Positions 15,520 through 24,036 of a stretch of 32,007 nucleotides of DNA are shown here, piece by piece. The stretch is taken from contig CAZSPT010000003.1 of the NCBI GenBank assembly GCA_964608895.1, positions 1 through 32,007 of the forward strand. The letters are read 5' to 3'. The notes beneath the pieces were generated by a model that was given only the letters and a program-made list of their open reading frames with translations, ran no database searches and had not been told where the DNA came from. Position 1 is the stretch's first letter; each line of letters opens with the position of its first letter. This DNA comes from CAZSPT01 sp964608895 (GTDB taxonomy: Bacteria; Patescibacteriota; Patescibacteriia; 2-01-FULL-39-33). A program made the position numbers and the translations under genes.

Positions 15520-16086
15520 ATGCCAACCAACATTATTCTCTGGATTGTTTTAGCCGCGGCGGCAATAATTGTCATCTGGCTGGTAATTATTTTTAATTCG
15601 CTAATCAAACTGAAAAATCAGACTGAAGAAGCGATTTCCGACATTGATGTCCAATTAAAAAGACGCTATGACCTTATTCCCAATCTCATTAATACCGTCA
15701 AGGGTTATGCCAAGCACGAACAAGAAACTTTGGAAAAAGTGGTTAAAGCGAGAAATAAAGCAATGGAGCAGAACCCGGAAAATGTCAAAGAAAAAGCCCA
15801 AGCTGAAAACGCTCTTTCCGGAACCTTAAAATCTTTATTTGCTTTGGCTGAAAATTATCCCGACCTTAAAGCTAATCAAAATTTTCTTAAGCTCCAAGAC
15901 GAACTAACCGACACTGAAAACAAAATTCAAGCCGCCCGGCGCTTCTATAACAATAATGTCCGGGACTTTAACATCAAAACCCAAACAATCCCGAACAATC
16001 TGGTCGCCGGCATTCTCGGCTTCAATCAATTTGATTATTTTGAAGCTGACGAAGGCGAACGAGAAAATATTGAGGTAAAATTTTAA
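15520..16086 (+). CDS. lemA: LemA family membrane protein
   Basis: 188 residues, the family's usual size. One N-terminal membrane helix (about 5-26), then the LemA signature region: LIKLKNQTEEAISDIDVQLKRRYDLIPNLINTVKGYAKHE, in which an asparagine- and arginine-rich helix follows the membrane, then a helical bundle with YPDLKANQNFLKLQDELTDTENKIQAARRFYNNNVRDFN. LemA proteins are envelope proteins of poorly known function. Here, as in many bacteria, the gene is directly followed by the M48 protease gene htpX. A near-consensus promoter lies upstream and there is no Shine-Dalgarno sequence. Confidence 0.96.
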   Translation: MPTNIILWIVLAAAAIIVIWLVIIFNSLIKLKNQTEEAISDIDVQLKRRYDLIPNLINTVKGYAKHEQETLEKVVKARNKAMEQNPENVKEKAQAENALSGTLKSLFALAENYPDLKANQNFLKLQDELTDTENKIQAARRFYNNNVRDFNIKTQTIPNNLVAGILGFNQFDYFEADEGERENIEVKF

Positions 16087-16111
16087 AAACCGCTAAAATC
16101 AGCCAATCTTT

Positions 16112-17005
16112 ATGTATTCGCAAATAGATTCCAATAAGCGGAAAACTTTTATTTTAATTATAATTTTCGTCAGTCTGCTCGCTTTAATTGGCTATATTTT
16201 GAGTTATTTGACTGATTCCGGCTACTTATTCTTGATTATCGCGATTATCGCGGCAATCGCAATGGCCTTGGGCGGCTATTTCAAAGGCGATAAAATGGCT
16301 TTAACAACCGCCGGCGCCTGTTCGCTCAGCCGCCAGCAAAGCCCTTATCTCCATCGGATTGTGGAAAACCTTTGCATCACCGCCGGCCTGCCCAAGCCGA
16401 AAATTTACCTAATTCCGGACAATTCAATCAATGCTTTCGCCACCGGCCGGGATCCCAAACACGCTTCAATCGCTGTTACTAAAGGCGCTTTAGACAAACT
16501 GGAAAACGAAGAACTTGAAGGAGTAATCGCCCACGAACTCTCCCATATCAAAAACTATGACATCCGGCTGATGACATTGGTAATTGTCTTAGTTGGAACA
16601 GTTGTTCTAATTTCAGACTGGTTTCTCCGAATTATCTTCTTTAGCGGCCGAGGCGGCGGCAAGAAAGGCGGCGGCAACGCCATTTTATTGATTGTCGGAA
16701 TCGTTTTAATCGTTTTATCACCGATTTTCGCCCAGCTGATCAAGCTGGCCATTTCTCGGAAAAGAGAATATCTTGCCGACGCTTCCGGCTCACTTCTAAC
16801 CCGCTATCCCGACGGCTTAGCCAACGCTTTGGAAAAAATTAAAAATGACCCGGCCAAAATGGCCCGGGCCAGCCAAGCGACCGCTCACCTCTATATTGCC
16901 AATCCTTTAAAAAACAGCCAAACCAAAAAATTTTTCAAAAAAGCTTTTTCAACCCATCCGCCGGTTGACGAACGAATTAAGCAATTAAGAAAAATGACTG
17001 CTTAA
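16112..17005 (+). CDS. htpX: HtpX-type M48 zinc metalloprotease
   Basis: 297 residues. An integral membrane protease that degrades misfolded membrane proteins in known members. Two N-terminal helices (about 12-33 and 38-55), the zinc site HELSH at 141-145 with Glu142 as catalytic base, the third ligand Glu219 in KREYLADASG, and two more membrane segments (about 152-175 and 190-212) with a Gly-rich loop between. The C-terminus THPPVDERIKQLRKM is characteristic of the family. It sits between lemA (25-base gap) and clpC (7-base gap), making a proteostasis operon. Confidence 0.96.
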   Translation: MYSQIDSNKRKTFILIIIFVSLLALIGYILSYLTDSGYLFLIIAIIAAIAMALGGYFKGDKMALTTAGACSLSRQQSPYLHRIVENLCITAGLPKPKIYLIPDNSINAFATGRDPKHASIAVTKGALDKLENEELEGVIAHELSHIKNYDIRLMTLVIVLVGTVVLISDWFLRIIFFSGRGGGKKGGGNAILLIVGIVLIVLSPIFAQLIKLAISRKREYLADASGSLLTRYPDGLANALEKIKNDPAKMARASQATAHLYIANPLKNSQTKKFFKKAFSTHPPVDERIKQLRKMTA

Positions 17006-17012
17006 CAACCAA

Positions 17013-19553
17013 ATGGAAATAAACAATTTACCGGACAAATTTTCAAATAACTATAAAAAAGCACTGCAAACAGCGACTGCTTTGGTTTTGGAGCTGGGTC
17101 AGAATTTGATTAAACCCGAACATATTTTTTTCGGCCTGGCCAAGCAAAAAGGAAGTATTGCCGCTGAACTGCTTACCGGTCAGAAAATTAAGCCGGAAGA
17201 CGTTAAAAATTGCCTGATTCAACTTTCTCAATCCAATACCGGTTTTTGGGAAAACCAGCCTGAAAAACAAGAATTTCCAAATCAGCAAAAGCCCAAAAAT
17301 CCGGAATTTTCCAAACCAGCCAAAAAAACCATCCAAAAATCAATCCAAATTGCCTATCTTAACCATCACCGCTATGTTGGAAGCGAGCATCTTCTGGCCG
17401 CCCTACTCCAAGCTGGCAGTCCGGAGATAAAAAAAATTCTCCAGCGGTTAAAAATCCAAGAAAGTCAGCTCGTCCGGCAAGCGGTTAGCTCCTTGAAAAA
17501 CACTTCCCGGTTTCCTCAACTCATCAACACTTTTAAGGCCTCCAAAAATCAGGAAAGTTTTTCCGGCGGAAAAACTCAAGCCGGCCGGCCGGAAAATGTT
17601 CTGGAAGCTTTTGGAGCCAACCTTACTTCAGCCGCCTCGGAGAAAAAAATAGACCCGGTTATCGGCCGGACCGAAGAAATCACCCGAATTGCCCAGATTC
17701 TTTCGCGGCGCAACAAAAATAATCCAATTATTCTCGGCCCGCCGGGAGTCGGAAAAACCGCGATTGTTGAAGGCTTGGCTAAAAAAATCGCCAATCAAGA
17801 GGCGCCGACCGCTTTAAGGAATAAAAAAATCTACGCCCTGGACTTAAGCTCAATAGTTGCCGGAACAATCTACCGGGGAGAATTTGAAAGCCGGCTGAAA
17901 CAAATTATTGAAGAGGTTAAAAACCGACCGGAAATAATTCTTTTTATTGACGAAATCCACAACATCGTCGGAGCCGGCTCAGCTTCAGGTTCCATGGATA
18001 TGGCCAATCTAATCAAACCGGCTCTGGCCAAAGGAGAAATCCGCTGCATCGGAGCAACCACTTTTGAAGACTACCGAAAAACGATTGAAAACAGTCCGGC
18101 TCTTGAAAGAAGGTTTCAACCGATAAAAATATCAGAGTCAAATCCGGAAAGAACCAAAGAAATCCTGCTCGGCCTCCAAAAATATTTTGAAAAATTCCAT
18201 CAAGTTAAAATCACCGAAGCGGCGATTAAGGCGGCAATTTCTTTAAGTCAGCGCTATCTTCCGGAAAAATACCTTCCGGACAAGGCGATTGACCTGATTG
18301 ACGAAGCCGCCGCCGCCGTTAGGGTGAACCGGGAAATCTCTCCGCTTGAAAAAAAACTCAAGGAAATCACCCGGCAGCTTGAAAAAACCGACCAGGAAAA
18401 ACGCCGGACAATTTTAAGCGAAAAATTTCAGGAAGCAATCAAACTGAAAGGCCAAAGCGACCAACTAGCCAAAGAACTTAATCATTTGAAAAAAATGCTT
18501 GCCGGCCAAAATCGCCGGCTGAGAGGAAAAATCACTGAAAAAAATATCGCCGCCGTTCTGGCGGCCGCCAGCGGTATTCCGACTAAAGAGCTTTTAAGCT
18601 CGGAAAAGCGCCAAATTCTAAAAATTGAAAAAAAATTAAAAGAAACCATTATCGGCCAGGACGAACCTTTGGAAATTATCGCCAAATTCATCAAAAAAGC
18701 CAAAGCCGGCTTGACCGCCGACAATCGGCCGCTGGCTTCGTTTTTATTTGTCGGCCCGAGCGGAGTCGGAAAAACCTACACCGCCAAACAACTGGCCAGA
18801 CTCGTCTTCCAAAGCGAAGAAAACCTGATTAAAATAGATATGTCAGAATATTCCGAGAAAATAAACGTTTCCAAATTAATTGGCGCTCCGGCCGGCTATG
18901 TCGGCTACCAAGAAAGCGGACAGCTGACCGAAAAAGTCAAACACAAGCCTTATTCAGTCGTTTTATTGGACGAAGTTGAAAAAGCCAACCCGGAAATTTT
19001 TGACCTGCTTCTGCAAGTGCTTGAAGACGGCTATCTTACCGATGCCTCGGGAACAAAAATAAACTTCAAAAACACCGTCATTATTATGACCTCCAATCTC
19101 GGCTCGGAATATTTCGCCTCCAACCAGGAAATCGGCTTCAATTTTGAAACTTCGGAAGAACCGGAACAAAAACTGTCTCCGGAACTGAAAAACAAAATCA
19201 TCGCTGAAGCAAAAGATTTCTTTAAAATAGAATTCCTCAATCGGCTGGACAAAATAATCTGCTTTAATCCCCTTTCCCAAACCGACCTTAAGAAAATCGT
19301 CCGGCTTGAATTAAAAAATCTTCAAAAACGGCTGACTGAAAAACAACTCGCCCTGGAGCCGGCTCCTTCGGTAATCAACCTGCTCGCCAAAGAAAGCCTG
19401 GAAGCCGAACAAGGAGCCCGGGGAATCAAAAAAACAATCCAGGAATTGGTTGAAACCGAGCTTTCCCAGCAAATTCTGGAAAACAGACTCGCTCCCGGCC
19501 AAACCGCCGAACTTTCCGCCCTAAAAAACACTATACAAATCACGGTAAAATAA
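17013..19553 (+). CDS. clpC: ClpC-type AAA+ protease unfoldase subunit
   Basis: 846 residues. Domain order: double Clp-N repeat (about 1-160), AAA-1 with Walker A GPPGVGKTA (242-250) and Walker B LFIDEIH (310-316), a short middle coiled coil (about 440-500, shorter than ClpB's), and AAA-2 with Walker A GPSGVGKTY (581-589) and Walker B LLDEVEKAN (651-659). IGF at 707-709 lies where the ClpP-docking loop is expected, supporting partnership with ClpP, whose gene is not in this window. The short middle domain and IGF loop favour ClpC over ClpB. Last gene of the lemA-htpX-clpC group. Confidence 0.95.
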   Translation: MEINNLPDKFSNNYKKALQTATALVLELGQNLIKPEHIFFGLAKQKGSIAAELLTGQKIKPEDVKNCLIQLSQSNTGFWENQPEKQEFPNQQKPKNPEFSKPAKKTIQKSIQIAYLNHHRYVGSEHLLAALLQAGSPEIKKILQRLKIQESQLVRQAVSSLKNTSRFPQLINTFKASKNQESFSGGKTQAGRPENVLEAFGANLTSAASEKKIDPVIGRTEEITRIAQILSRRNKNNPIILGPPGVGKTAIVEGLAKKIANQEAPTALRNKKIYALDLSSIVAGTIYRGEFESRLKQIIEEVKNRPEIILFIDEIHNIVGAGSASGSMDMANLIKPALAKGEIRCIGATTFEDYRKTIENSPALERRFQPIKISESNPERTKEILLGLQKYFEKFHQVKITEAAIKAAISLSQRYLPEKYLPDKAIDLIDEAAAAVRVNREISPLEKKLKEITRQLEKTDQEKRRTILSEKFQEAIKLKGQSDQLAKELNHLKKMLAGQNRRLRGKITEKNIAAVLAAASGIPTKELLSSEKRQILKIEKKLKETIIGQDEPLEIIAKFIKKAKAGLTADNRPLASFLFVGPSGVGKTYTAKQLARLVFQSEENLIKIDMSEYSEKINVSKLIGAPAGYVGYQESGQLTEKVKHKPYSVVLLDEVEKANPEIFDLLLQVLEDGYLTDASGTKINFKNTVIIMTSNLGSEYFASNQEIGFNFETSEEPEQKLSPELKNKIIAEAKDFFKIEFLNRLDKIICFNPLSQTDLKKIVRLELKNLQKRLTEKQLALEPAPSVINLLAKESLEAEQGARGIKKTIQELVETELSQQILENRLAPGQTAELSALKNTIQITVK

Positions 19554-19570
19554 GGTATAATAAAGAAAAG

Positions 19571-19593
19571 TCCTTAAAACTTTAATTTAAGGA
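19571..19593 (+). terminator. Weak hairpin after clpC
   Basis: TCCTTAAA (19571-19578) pairs with TTTAAGGA (19586-19593), loop 7 nt, followed by ATTTTCT. It is AT-rich and has no long T-run, so it may be a partial terminator or an attenuator before the next gene. A TATAAT at 19556-19561 just upstream may be a -10 box without a recognisable -35. Confidence 0.35.
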
Positions 19594-19619
19594 ATTTTCT
19601 AATAGCTTGTCTTGTTTCA

Positions 19620-20354
19620 ATGGCGGAAACCGCCCTGAAATCAAATTTTAACCAACCAAACGGAATCCCTTCCGCCAAGGGTTCTTTATCTTGGGAAAAA
19701 TCCTTAAACCGAGAAAAACAGCGCCAAAAAATCAAAGCGGAAACAAACTCGCTTTCCGGCTACCAGCAAAACCGATTAAATCAAAGCCCGAAAGCAGAGA
19801 AAAAAACCAATTCCTCTTCAGAAACAGCTGGCGCGAGAACTGCCTCAAAATCAGCCGAAAAAGCCTCTTTTAGCGTCCAGTTGGCAAAAGCCAGAGAAAA
19901 TGCAAAAAATCAAACCGTTTCAAAAAAACCGGCTGAAAAAAAATCAACAGCCGCACAAGAACAAACTATTTCAGCAACGGTCAAAAAAGCAAGTCAAGCT
20001 TCCTTAACCAGTTTTTGGGGTTCGGTTTGGCTTGACTGGACATTTTTCTCCTTGATTTATCTCAACGGTCATCTGGCCGCCTCTTTATTTTTTCCCAACC
20101 AGGTCTGCCAATTTGGAGAAGATAATTTATTTGGAAAATGGATTCCAATGAAATCACTGGCAAAAATAACCGAAATAATTTTTCTGATAATTATTGATGT
20201 GATTATTTTGGGAATTATTGTCATCACAATCTATTTCATTTATCAAATTTCAAAATTTGGCCTCAGAGACTGGGCAGGAATCGGCCTGCGCGGCGCGATT
20301 CCCGGCGGTGAAACCGCCACTGAAGCTATTTTAAGAAAAGCTACTGAAAAATAA
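19620..20354 (+). CDS. Membrane protein with long disordered N-terminus
   Basis: 244 residues. Residues 1-125 are Ser/Lys/Gln/Ala-rich with no hydrophobic segment and look disordered. Two membrane segments follow (about 136-158 and 182-209), separated by a short loop with NQVCQFGEDNLFGKWIPMKSL. The tail is short with GLRDWAGIGLRGAIPGGE. I recognise no named family. It opens an envelope operon with the TolB-like, DsbA-like and T4SS-pilin-like genes, with 14 bases to the next start. The hairpin loop topology and neighbours would fit a small scaffold or secretion-apparatus component, which is inference only. Confidence 0.8.
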   Translation: MAETALKSNFNQPNGIPSAKGSLSWEKSLNREKQRQKIKAETNSLSGYQQNRLNQSPKAEKKTNSSSETAGARTASKSAEKASFSVQLAKARENAKNQTVSKKPAEKKSTAAQEQTISATVKKASQASLTSFWGSVWLDWTFFSLIYLNGHLAASLFFPNQVCQFGEDNLFGKWIPMKSLAKITEIIFLIIIDVIILGIIVITIYFIYQISKFGLRDWAGIGLRGAIPGGETATEAILRKATEK

Positions 20355-20368
20355 TAACCAATCCTTTA

Positions 20369-21616
20369 ATGAATTTTGACTGGAAAAAAATCGGCTTAAT
20401 CTTCCTGCTTGTTTTGGCAACCGCCGCCTTGGGTTTTTTAATCTATTTCTTTATCTGGCGGCCGCTCCTAACGCCGACTGAAGAACCGACTCCGACCAAT
20501 CTTAATCAGGAAGAGCCGGACCAAGGACAACTTCCGATTACCATTAACATCAACGGCAGAATTTTTAATCTTAACCTCAACCAAGGATTGCCCGACCAAG
20601 AGCCAGAAATTTCAGTTCCCAGCGGTCAAGAAATTCCGGATTCCGAAGCGCTGGGAAAAATCACTAAGATTGAAACAATTATTCCCAAACCGACCCGTTT
20701 CAGCTCCTTTGATGAAAACAATCTAATCTATTACGACCCCGGAGCCGACAAATTCCGAAAAATCTCCGCTAATGGAGAAATTTCCGACTATCACCGCCAG
20801 CTTTTTTACAATGTTCAGGAAGTGAGCTGGTCGCCTGATCGCCGCCGAGCGATTCTTGAATATCCCGACGGTTCCAATATTCTCTATGATTTTGAAACCG
20901 ACCGCCAAATCACTTTGCCAAAACATTGGCAAAATTTTTCTTTTTCCGGAAACGGCCAGGAAATTGCTTTCAAAAGTATTGGCTTAGACGAAGAAAACAG
21001 ATATTTGACTATTTCCCGGCCAGACGGCTCCCAACCGAGAATTTTGGAGTCAATCGGCGGAGTTGAGGACCAATTTGACCCGAACTGGTCGCCGTCCGGC
21101 CAAATCGCTGCCACTTTCACTAAAAGCCGGGACTATGATCGATCTGAAGTTTATTTTATCGGACAACATAATGAAAATTTTAAAATGATGATTGTTGAAG
21201 GCCGGGATTTCCGGGGAAAATGGTCGCCGGACGGCCAAAAAATACTCTATAGCGTCTACAGCTCCCGCCAAGACTATCGGCCGCAGCTCTGGATTTCCAA
21301 CGCTGTTCCCGGAGACATCGGAGCCAACCGAAAATTTCTCAACCTCCAAACTTGGGTTGAAAAATGCTCTTTTGCCGACAAAACAAAAATTTATTGCGCC
21401 GCTCCAAAGGAGCTTCCTTTTGGCATCGGGCTTGAACCGGAACAGGCGAAAAATATTTCCGACCAAATCTACGAAATAAACCTGAAAACCGGCACTCAAA
21501 AATTAATCGCCATTCCCGAAAAAGACTTGAGCGTCAGCAAAATTCTGATTTCTCCAAACAGCCGGGAGCTTTTCCTAACCGACAGCCGCGGTCGAATTCA
21601 TAAAATAAAACTTTAA
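20369..21616 (+). CDS. Membrane-anchored TolB-like beta-propeller protein
   Basis: 415 residues. N-terminal membrane anchor (about 8-30), a Pro/Glu/Thr-rich spacer (about 36-100), then a propeller with the TolB/WD40-like blade signature: VSWSPDRRRAILEYPDG, FSFSGNGQEIAFKS, PNWSPSGQIAATFTKS, GKWSPDGQKILYSVYS and ISPNSRELFLTDSRG. Each blade has the xWSPDGxxI turn. The propeller should lie outside the cytoplasmic membrane. TolB-type propellers are usually protein-interaction modules; no enzymatic residues are seen. It lies 14 bases after the gene before it and 2 bases before the DsbA-like gene. Confidence 0.85.
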   Translation: MNFDWKKIGLIFLLVLATAALGFLIYFFIWRPLLTPTEEPTPTNLNQEEPDQGQLPITININGRIFNLNLNQGLPDQEPEISVPSGQEIPDSEALGKITKIETIIPKPTRFSSFDENNLIYYDPGADKFRKISANGEISDYHRQLFYNVQEVSWSPDRRRAILEYPDGSNILYDFETDRQITLPKHWQNFSFSGNGQEIAFKSIGLDEENRYLTISRPDGSQPRILESIGGVEDQFDPNWSPSGQIAATFTKSRDYDRSEVYFIGQHNENFKMMIVEGRDFRGKWSPDGQKILYSVYSSRQDYRPQLWISNAVPGDIGANRKFLNLQTWVEKCSFADKTKIYCAAPKELPFGIGLEPEQAKNISDQIYEINLKTGTQKLIAIPEKDLSVSKILISPNSRELFLTDSRGRIHKIKL

Positions 21617-21618
21617 TA

Positions 21619-22338
21619 ATGTTTTTCAAGAAAAAAATTCCAAACCGCCTCGGGCCGATTTTGATAGTCTTATTCTTGTTCACCGCCGTAATTTTCGGAT
21701 TAATCGGCTGGCGGGCGGCTGCTTGGCGGGCGGAAATTCTCAATTATTTGGAAAATTATCCGGATCAAACCCAATCAAAAGAATTAATTTCCCGAAACTT
21801 GGTAAGCTACCGGGAGCCGCCAACCGCCACTAAGCCGGAAATAACCGCTGATTCTCCGACTAAAGGACTGGCAGAAGCGCCGATAACCATTTTTGAATTT
21901 TCTTCGTTTGACTGCTCCTACAGCCGGGAAATCCAGCCGATTCTGGAAAAAATTATCGCTCAATATCCCGAGCAAATAAAACTGGTTTGGAAGGACCTGC
22001 CGATCAGCGATCAAGCCCGGCCGGCTCACTTGGCCGCCCGCTGCGCCCAAAATCAAGGAGAATTCTGGGACTATCACGATAAACTTTGGGAAAATCAAAA
22101 AAATCTAACCACTGACAAACTTAAAAAAATCGCCCAAGAACTCGGACTTAGCCAAAATCAATTCAATTCTTGTCTGGAAGAAAAGCAAACCAAATCAACG
22201 GTTAATCAAGATATTGAAGAAGGAAATATCCTTTTAATCAGCGGCACTCCCCACTTCTACCTTAACAGCCAGGAACTGTTCGGCCTGGCGACTCTTGAAG
22301 ACTTTCAAAAAATAATTGAAATTGAATTAAGCAAATGA
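21619..22338 (+). CDS. Membrane-anchored DsbA-like thioredoxin-fold protein with CSYS site
   Basis: 239 residues. N-terminal membrane anchor (about 11-31), linker, then a DsbA/Thioredoxin_4-type fold from about 85: APITIFEFSSFDC leads into the active-site helix, and RCAQNQGEFWDYHDKLWENQ, SCLEEK and the cis-Pro loop SGTPHF (Pro211) are all in place. The active site reads Cys99-Ser-Tyr-Ser102 where the family has CxxC, so it is monothiol. It could be an isomerase-like, binding or non-redox variant. Its stop overlaps the next start in an ATGA arrangement, so translation is probably coupled with the pilin-like gene. Confidence 0.9.
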   Translation: MFFKKKIPNRLGPILIVLFLFTAVIFGLIGWRAAAWRAEILNYLENYPDQTQSKELISRNLVSYREPPTATKPEITADSPTKGLAEAPITIFEFSSFDCSYSREIQPILEKIIAQYPEQIKLVWKDLPISDQARPAHLAARCAQNQGEFWDYHDKLWENQKNLTTDKLKKIAQELGLSQNQFNSCLEEKQTKSTVNQDIEEGNILLISGTPHFYLNSQELFGLATLEDFQKIIEIELSK

Positions 22339-23141
22339 AAAAAACAATTATTCTAACCGCCGCCGGCCTGGCCGTTCCCGGCCTTAGCCGGGCAATCATA
22401 TTAAACACTCCGCTCGGGCAACAAACAACCATTGAAAATTTTGCTCAATATATTTCAGCATGGTACCAATTTATCATCGGAAGCGTCGGGGTTTTGGCGG
22501 TCTTGATGATAATGTGGGCCGGCTTCCGCTGGCTGACTTCCCGGGGCAACCAGGAAATCATCAGCGACGCCAAGGACAAAATCTGGTCGGCGATCATCGG
22601 ACTGGTTTTGGTTTTTTTAATTTATACCATTTCCTTCATTATTAATCCCGAACTGACTAAAATTGAACTCCCCAAGCTGCCAACCGCCGAATGGAGTGCG
22701 CCGAACATTCCTAATCCCGAATTAACCGAAGACATTTTTTTAGATAACGAGATAGATCAAGAAGTCAGAGATAGACTTGAAGACGAAGGGATTCTTGTCA
22801 AAGATAATTTTCCAGCTACTCAAGTAGGCGGACTCCAAGAAGAAACAATCCAAGGTATTATCGCCCTGAACGAAGACTATCAGGACTATTTTAATGAAAA
22901 CTGCGACCCGATAATGATAACCGGCGGAAATGAAAACTGGACTCATTCCCCAACCGGCGGCCATCATCAAGGGATTAAACTTGATATCCGAGCGACTGAT
23001 GATTTCAACAATTATATGACCAACTCACTCCTGTCAACTTTCAATCCCGCAGGAGAAACCGTAAATAATTATCAAATATATCAAAGAGGAAATATGACTA
23101 TCATTAACGAACTTAATCACTGGGATATAAAATGGGAATAA
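22335..23141 (+). CDS. T4SS-pilin-like membrane protein fused to an M15-peptidase-like domain
   Basis: 268 residues. N-terminal hydrophobic segment (about 3-20, signal or helix), then two membrane helices (about 46-66 and 84-103) separated by FRWLTSRGNQEIISDAKDKIW, the pattern of the CPR 'T4SS pilin' (VirB2-like) family. After a linker, residues about 140-268 form a soluble domain with HxxGxxxD (His210, Gly213, Asp217) and ExxHW (Glu259, His262), the same spacing as the zinc and catalytic residues of M15/VanX-type peptidases. The predicted topology puts this domain outside the membrane, next to the cell wall. A murein peptidase role is inference. Its 5' 367 bases are duplicated in the next gene. 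Confidence 0.82.
   Translation: MKKTIILTAAGLAVPGLSRAIILNTPLGQQTTIENFAQYISAWYQFIIGSVGVLAVLMIMWAGFRWLTSRGNQEIISDAKDKIWSAIIGLVLVFLIYTISFIINPELTKIELPKLPTAEWSAPNIPNPELTEDIFLDNEIDQEVRDRLEDEGILVKDNFPATQVGGLQEETIQGIIALNEDYQDYFNENCDPIMITGGNENWTHSPTGGHHQGIKLDIRATDDFNNYMTNSLLSTFNPAGETVNNYQIYQRGNMTIINELNHWDIKWE
22338..22704. repeat. 367-bp direct repeat, copy A (T4SS-pilin module)
   Basis: Identical to 23150-23516 except one base (A at 22674 versus G at 23486, giving Lys versus Glu). Offset 812, direct orientation. Identity stops abruptly at both ends. Confidence 0.97.
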
Positions 23142-23953
23142 TTTTAAACAAAAAAACAATTATTCTAACCGCCGCCGGCCTGGCCGTTCCCGGCCTTAGC
23201 CGGGCAATCATATTAAACACTCCGCTCGGGCAACAAACAACCATTGAAAATTTTGCTCAATATATTTCAGCATGGTACCAATTTATCATCGGAAGCGTCG
23301 GGGTTTTGGCGGTCTTGATGATAATGTGGGCCGGCTTCCGCTGGCTGACTTCCCGGGGCAACCAGGAAATCATCAGCGACGCCAAGGACAAAATCTGGTC
23401 GGCGATCATCGGACTGGTTTTGGTTTTTTTAATTTATACCATTTCCTTCATTATTAATCCCGAACTGACTAAAATTGAACTCCCCGAGCTGCCAACCGCC
23501 GAATGGAGTGCGCCGAGTAATGCCGACCAATCCGAAACCGACCAATCCGAAACCGACCAATTCCAAATTCCCAGTTCTTCAAACGGCATGACCGAAGCGG
23601 TTAACCGTTATCTCGCGCTTCGCCAAGAAATTGAACAAGAAGCAAACGATCCAAATATTATAACTCAGGATGAAATAGGCGCGCTCCGAACCACTCTGAA
23701 CGGAACCTATCAAAGACTGCAGGGAGAATATCCAGAAGCGGATATTTATTTTCTTCCGGGCGATATAACAAGAGCAGATGAAATTCCCGGAGATATAATC
23801 CCGGCCGGAGAAGGAAATGGAGAAGGAAATCTTATTGAAGGATTAAACACTTTTTTGGAAGAACGAGAATTGCAGATAGCAACAATTGAAACTTTTCAAA
23901 GCGACAACGGAGAATATATCTCGGCTTTGGTAATAGAAGAAATTTCCAACTGA
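23132..23953 (+). CDS. Second T4SS-pilin-like protein with a different C-terminal domain
   Basis: 273 residues. Residues about 7-128 are the same signal/three-helix module as the preceding protein (one amino-acid change within the duplicated DNA). The ATG is not the ancestral one: the duplicated segment starts just after the original ATG codon, and this gene uses an ATG inside the last codons of the upstream gene, overlapping it by 10 bases in another frame. After a short repeated linker (DQSET), the C-terminal ~140 residues are acidic, first helical (MTEAVNRYLALRQEIEQEANDP), then Gly/Asp-rich, with no M15 motif and no family I recognise. A strong terminator follows. Confidence 0.82.
   Translation: MGIILNKKTIILTAAGLAVPGLSRAIILNTPLGQQTTIENFAQYISAWYQFIIGSVGVLAVLMIMWAGFRWLTSRGNQEIISDAKDKIWSAIIGLVLVFLIYTISFIINPELTKIELPELPTAEWSAPSNADQSETDQSETDQFQIPSSSNGMTEAVNRYLALRQEIEQEANDPNIITQDEIGALRTTLNGTYQRLQGEYPEADIYFLPGDITRADEIPGDIIPAGEGNGEGNLIEGLNTFLEERELQIATIETFQSDNGEYISALVIEEISN
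23150..23516. repeat. 367-bp direct repeat, copy B (T4SS-pilin module)
   Basis: Partner of 22338-22704 with 366 of 367 bases identical. The left junction lies immediately after the stop codon of the upstream gene and the right junction is at the start of the linker. Confidence 0.97.
23524..23561. repeat. 15-bp tandem repeat in the linker of the second pilin-like gene
   Basis: GACCAATCCGAAACC twice plus a partial third copy, encoding DQSET repeats. In frame. Confidence 0.85.
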
Positions 23954-23964
23954 ACCAAATCGCG

Positions 23965-23990
23965 AAAAACTTCCAGTTGGAAGTTTTTTT
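23965..23990 (+). terminator. Intrinsic terminator of the envelope operon
   Basis: AAAAACTTCC (23965-23974) pairs with GGAAGTTTTT (23979-23988), loop AGTT, followed by T-run. Directly after the stop at 23953. Confidence 0.9.
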
Positions 23991-23993
23991 AAT

Positions 23994-24022
23994 TTGACTA
24001 AATTTCAAAACCGCAATACACT
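23994..24022 (+). promoter_or_regulatory. Candidate radA promoter
   Basis: TTGACT (23994-23999), 17-bp spacer, TACACT (24017-24022). The predicted start of transcription is about 8 bases before the radA ATG, implying a leaderless or nearly leaderless mRNA. Confidence 0.5.
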
Positions 24023-24036
24023 ATAAAAAAATAATT

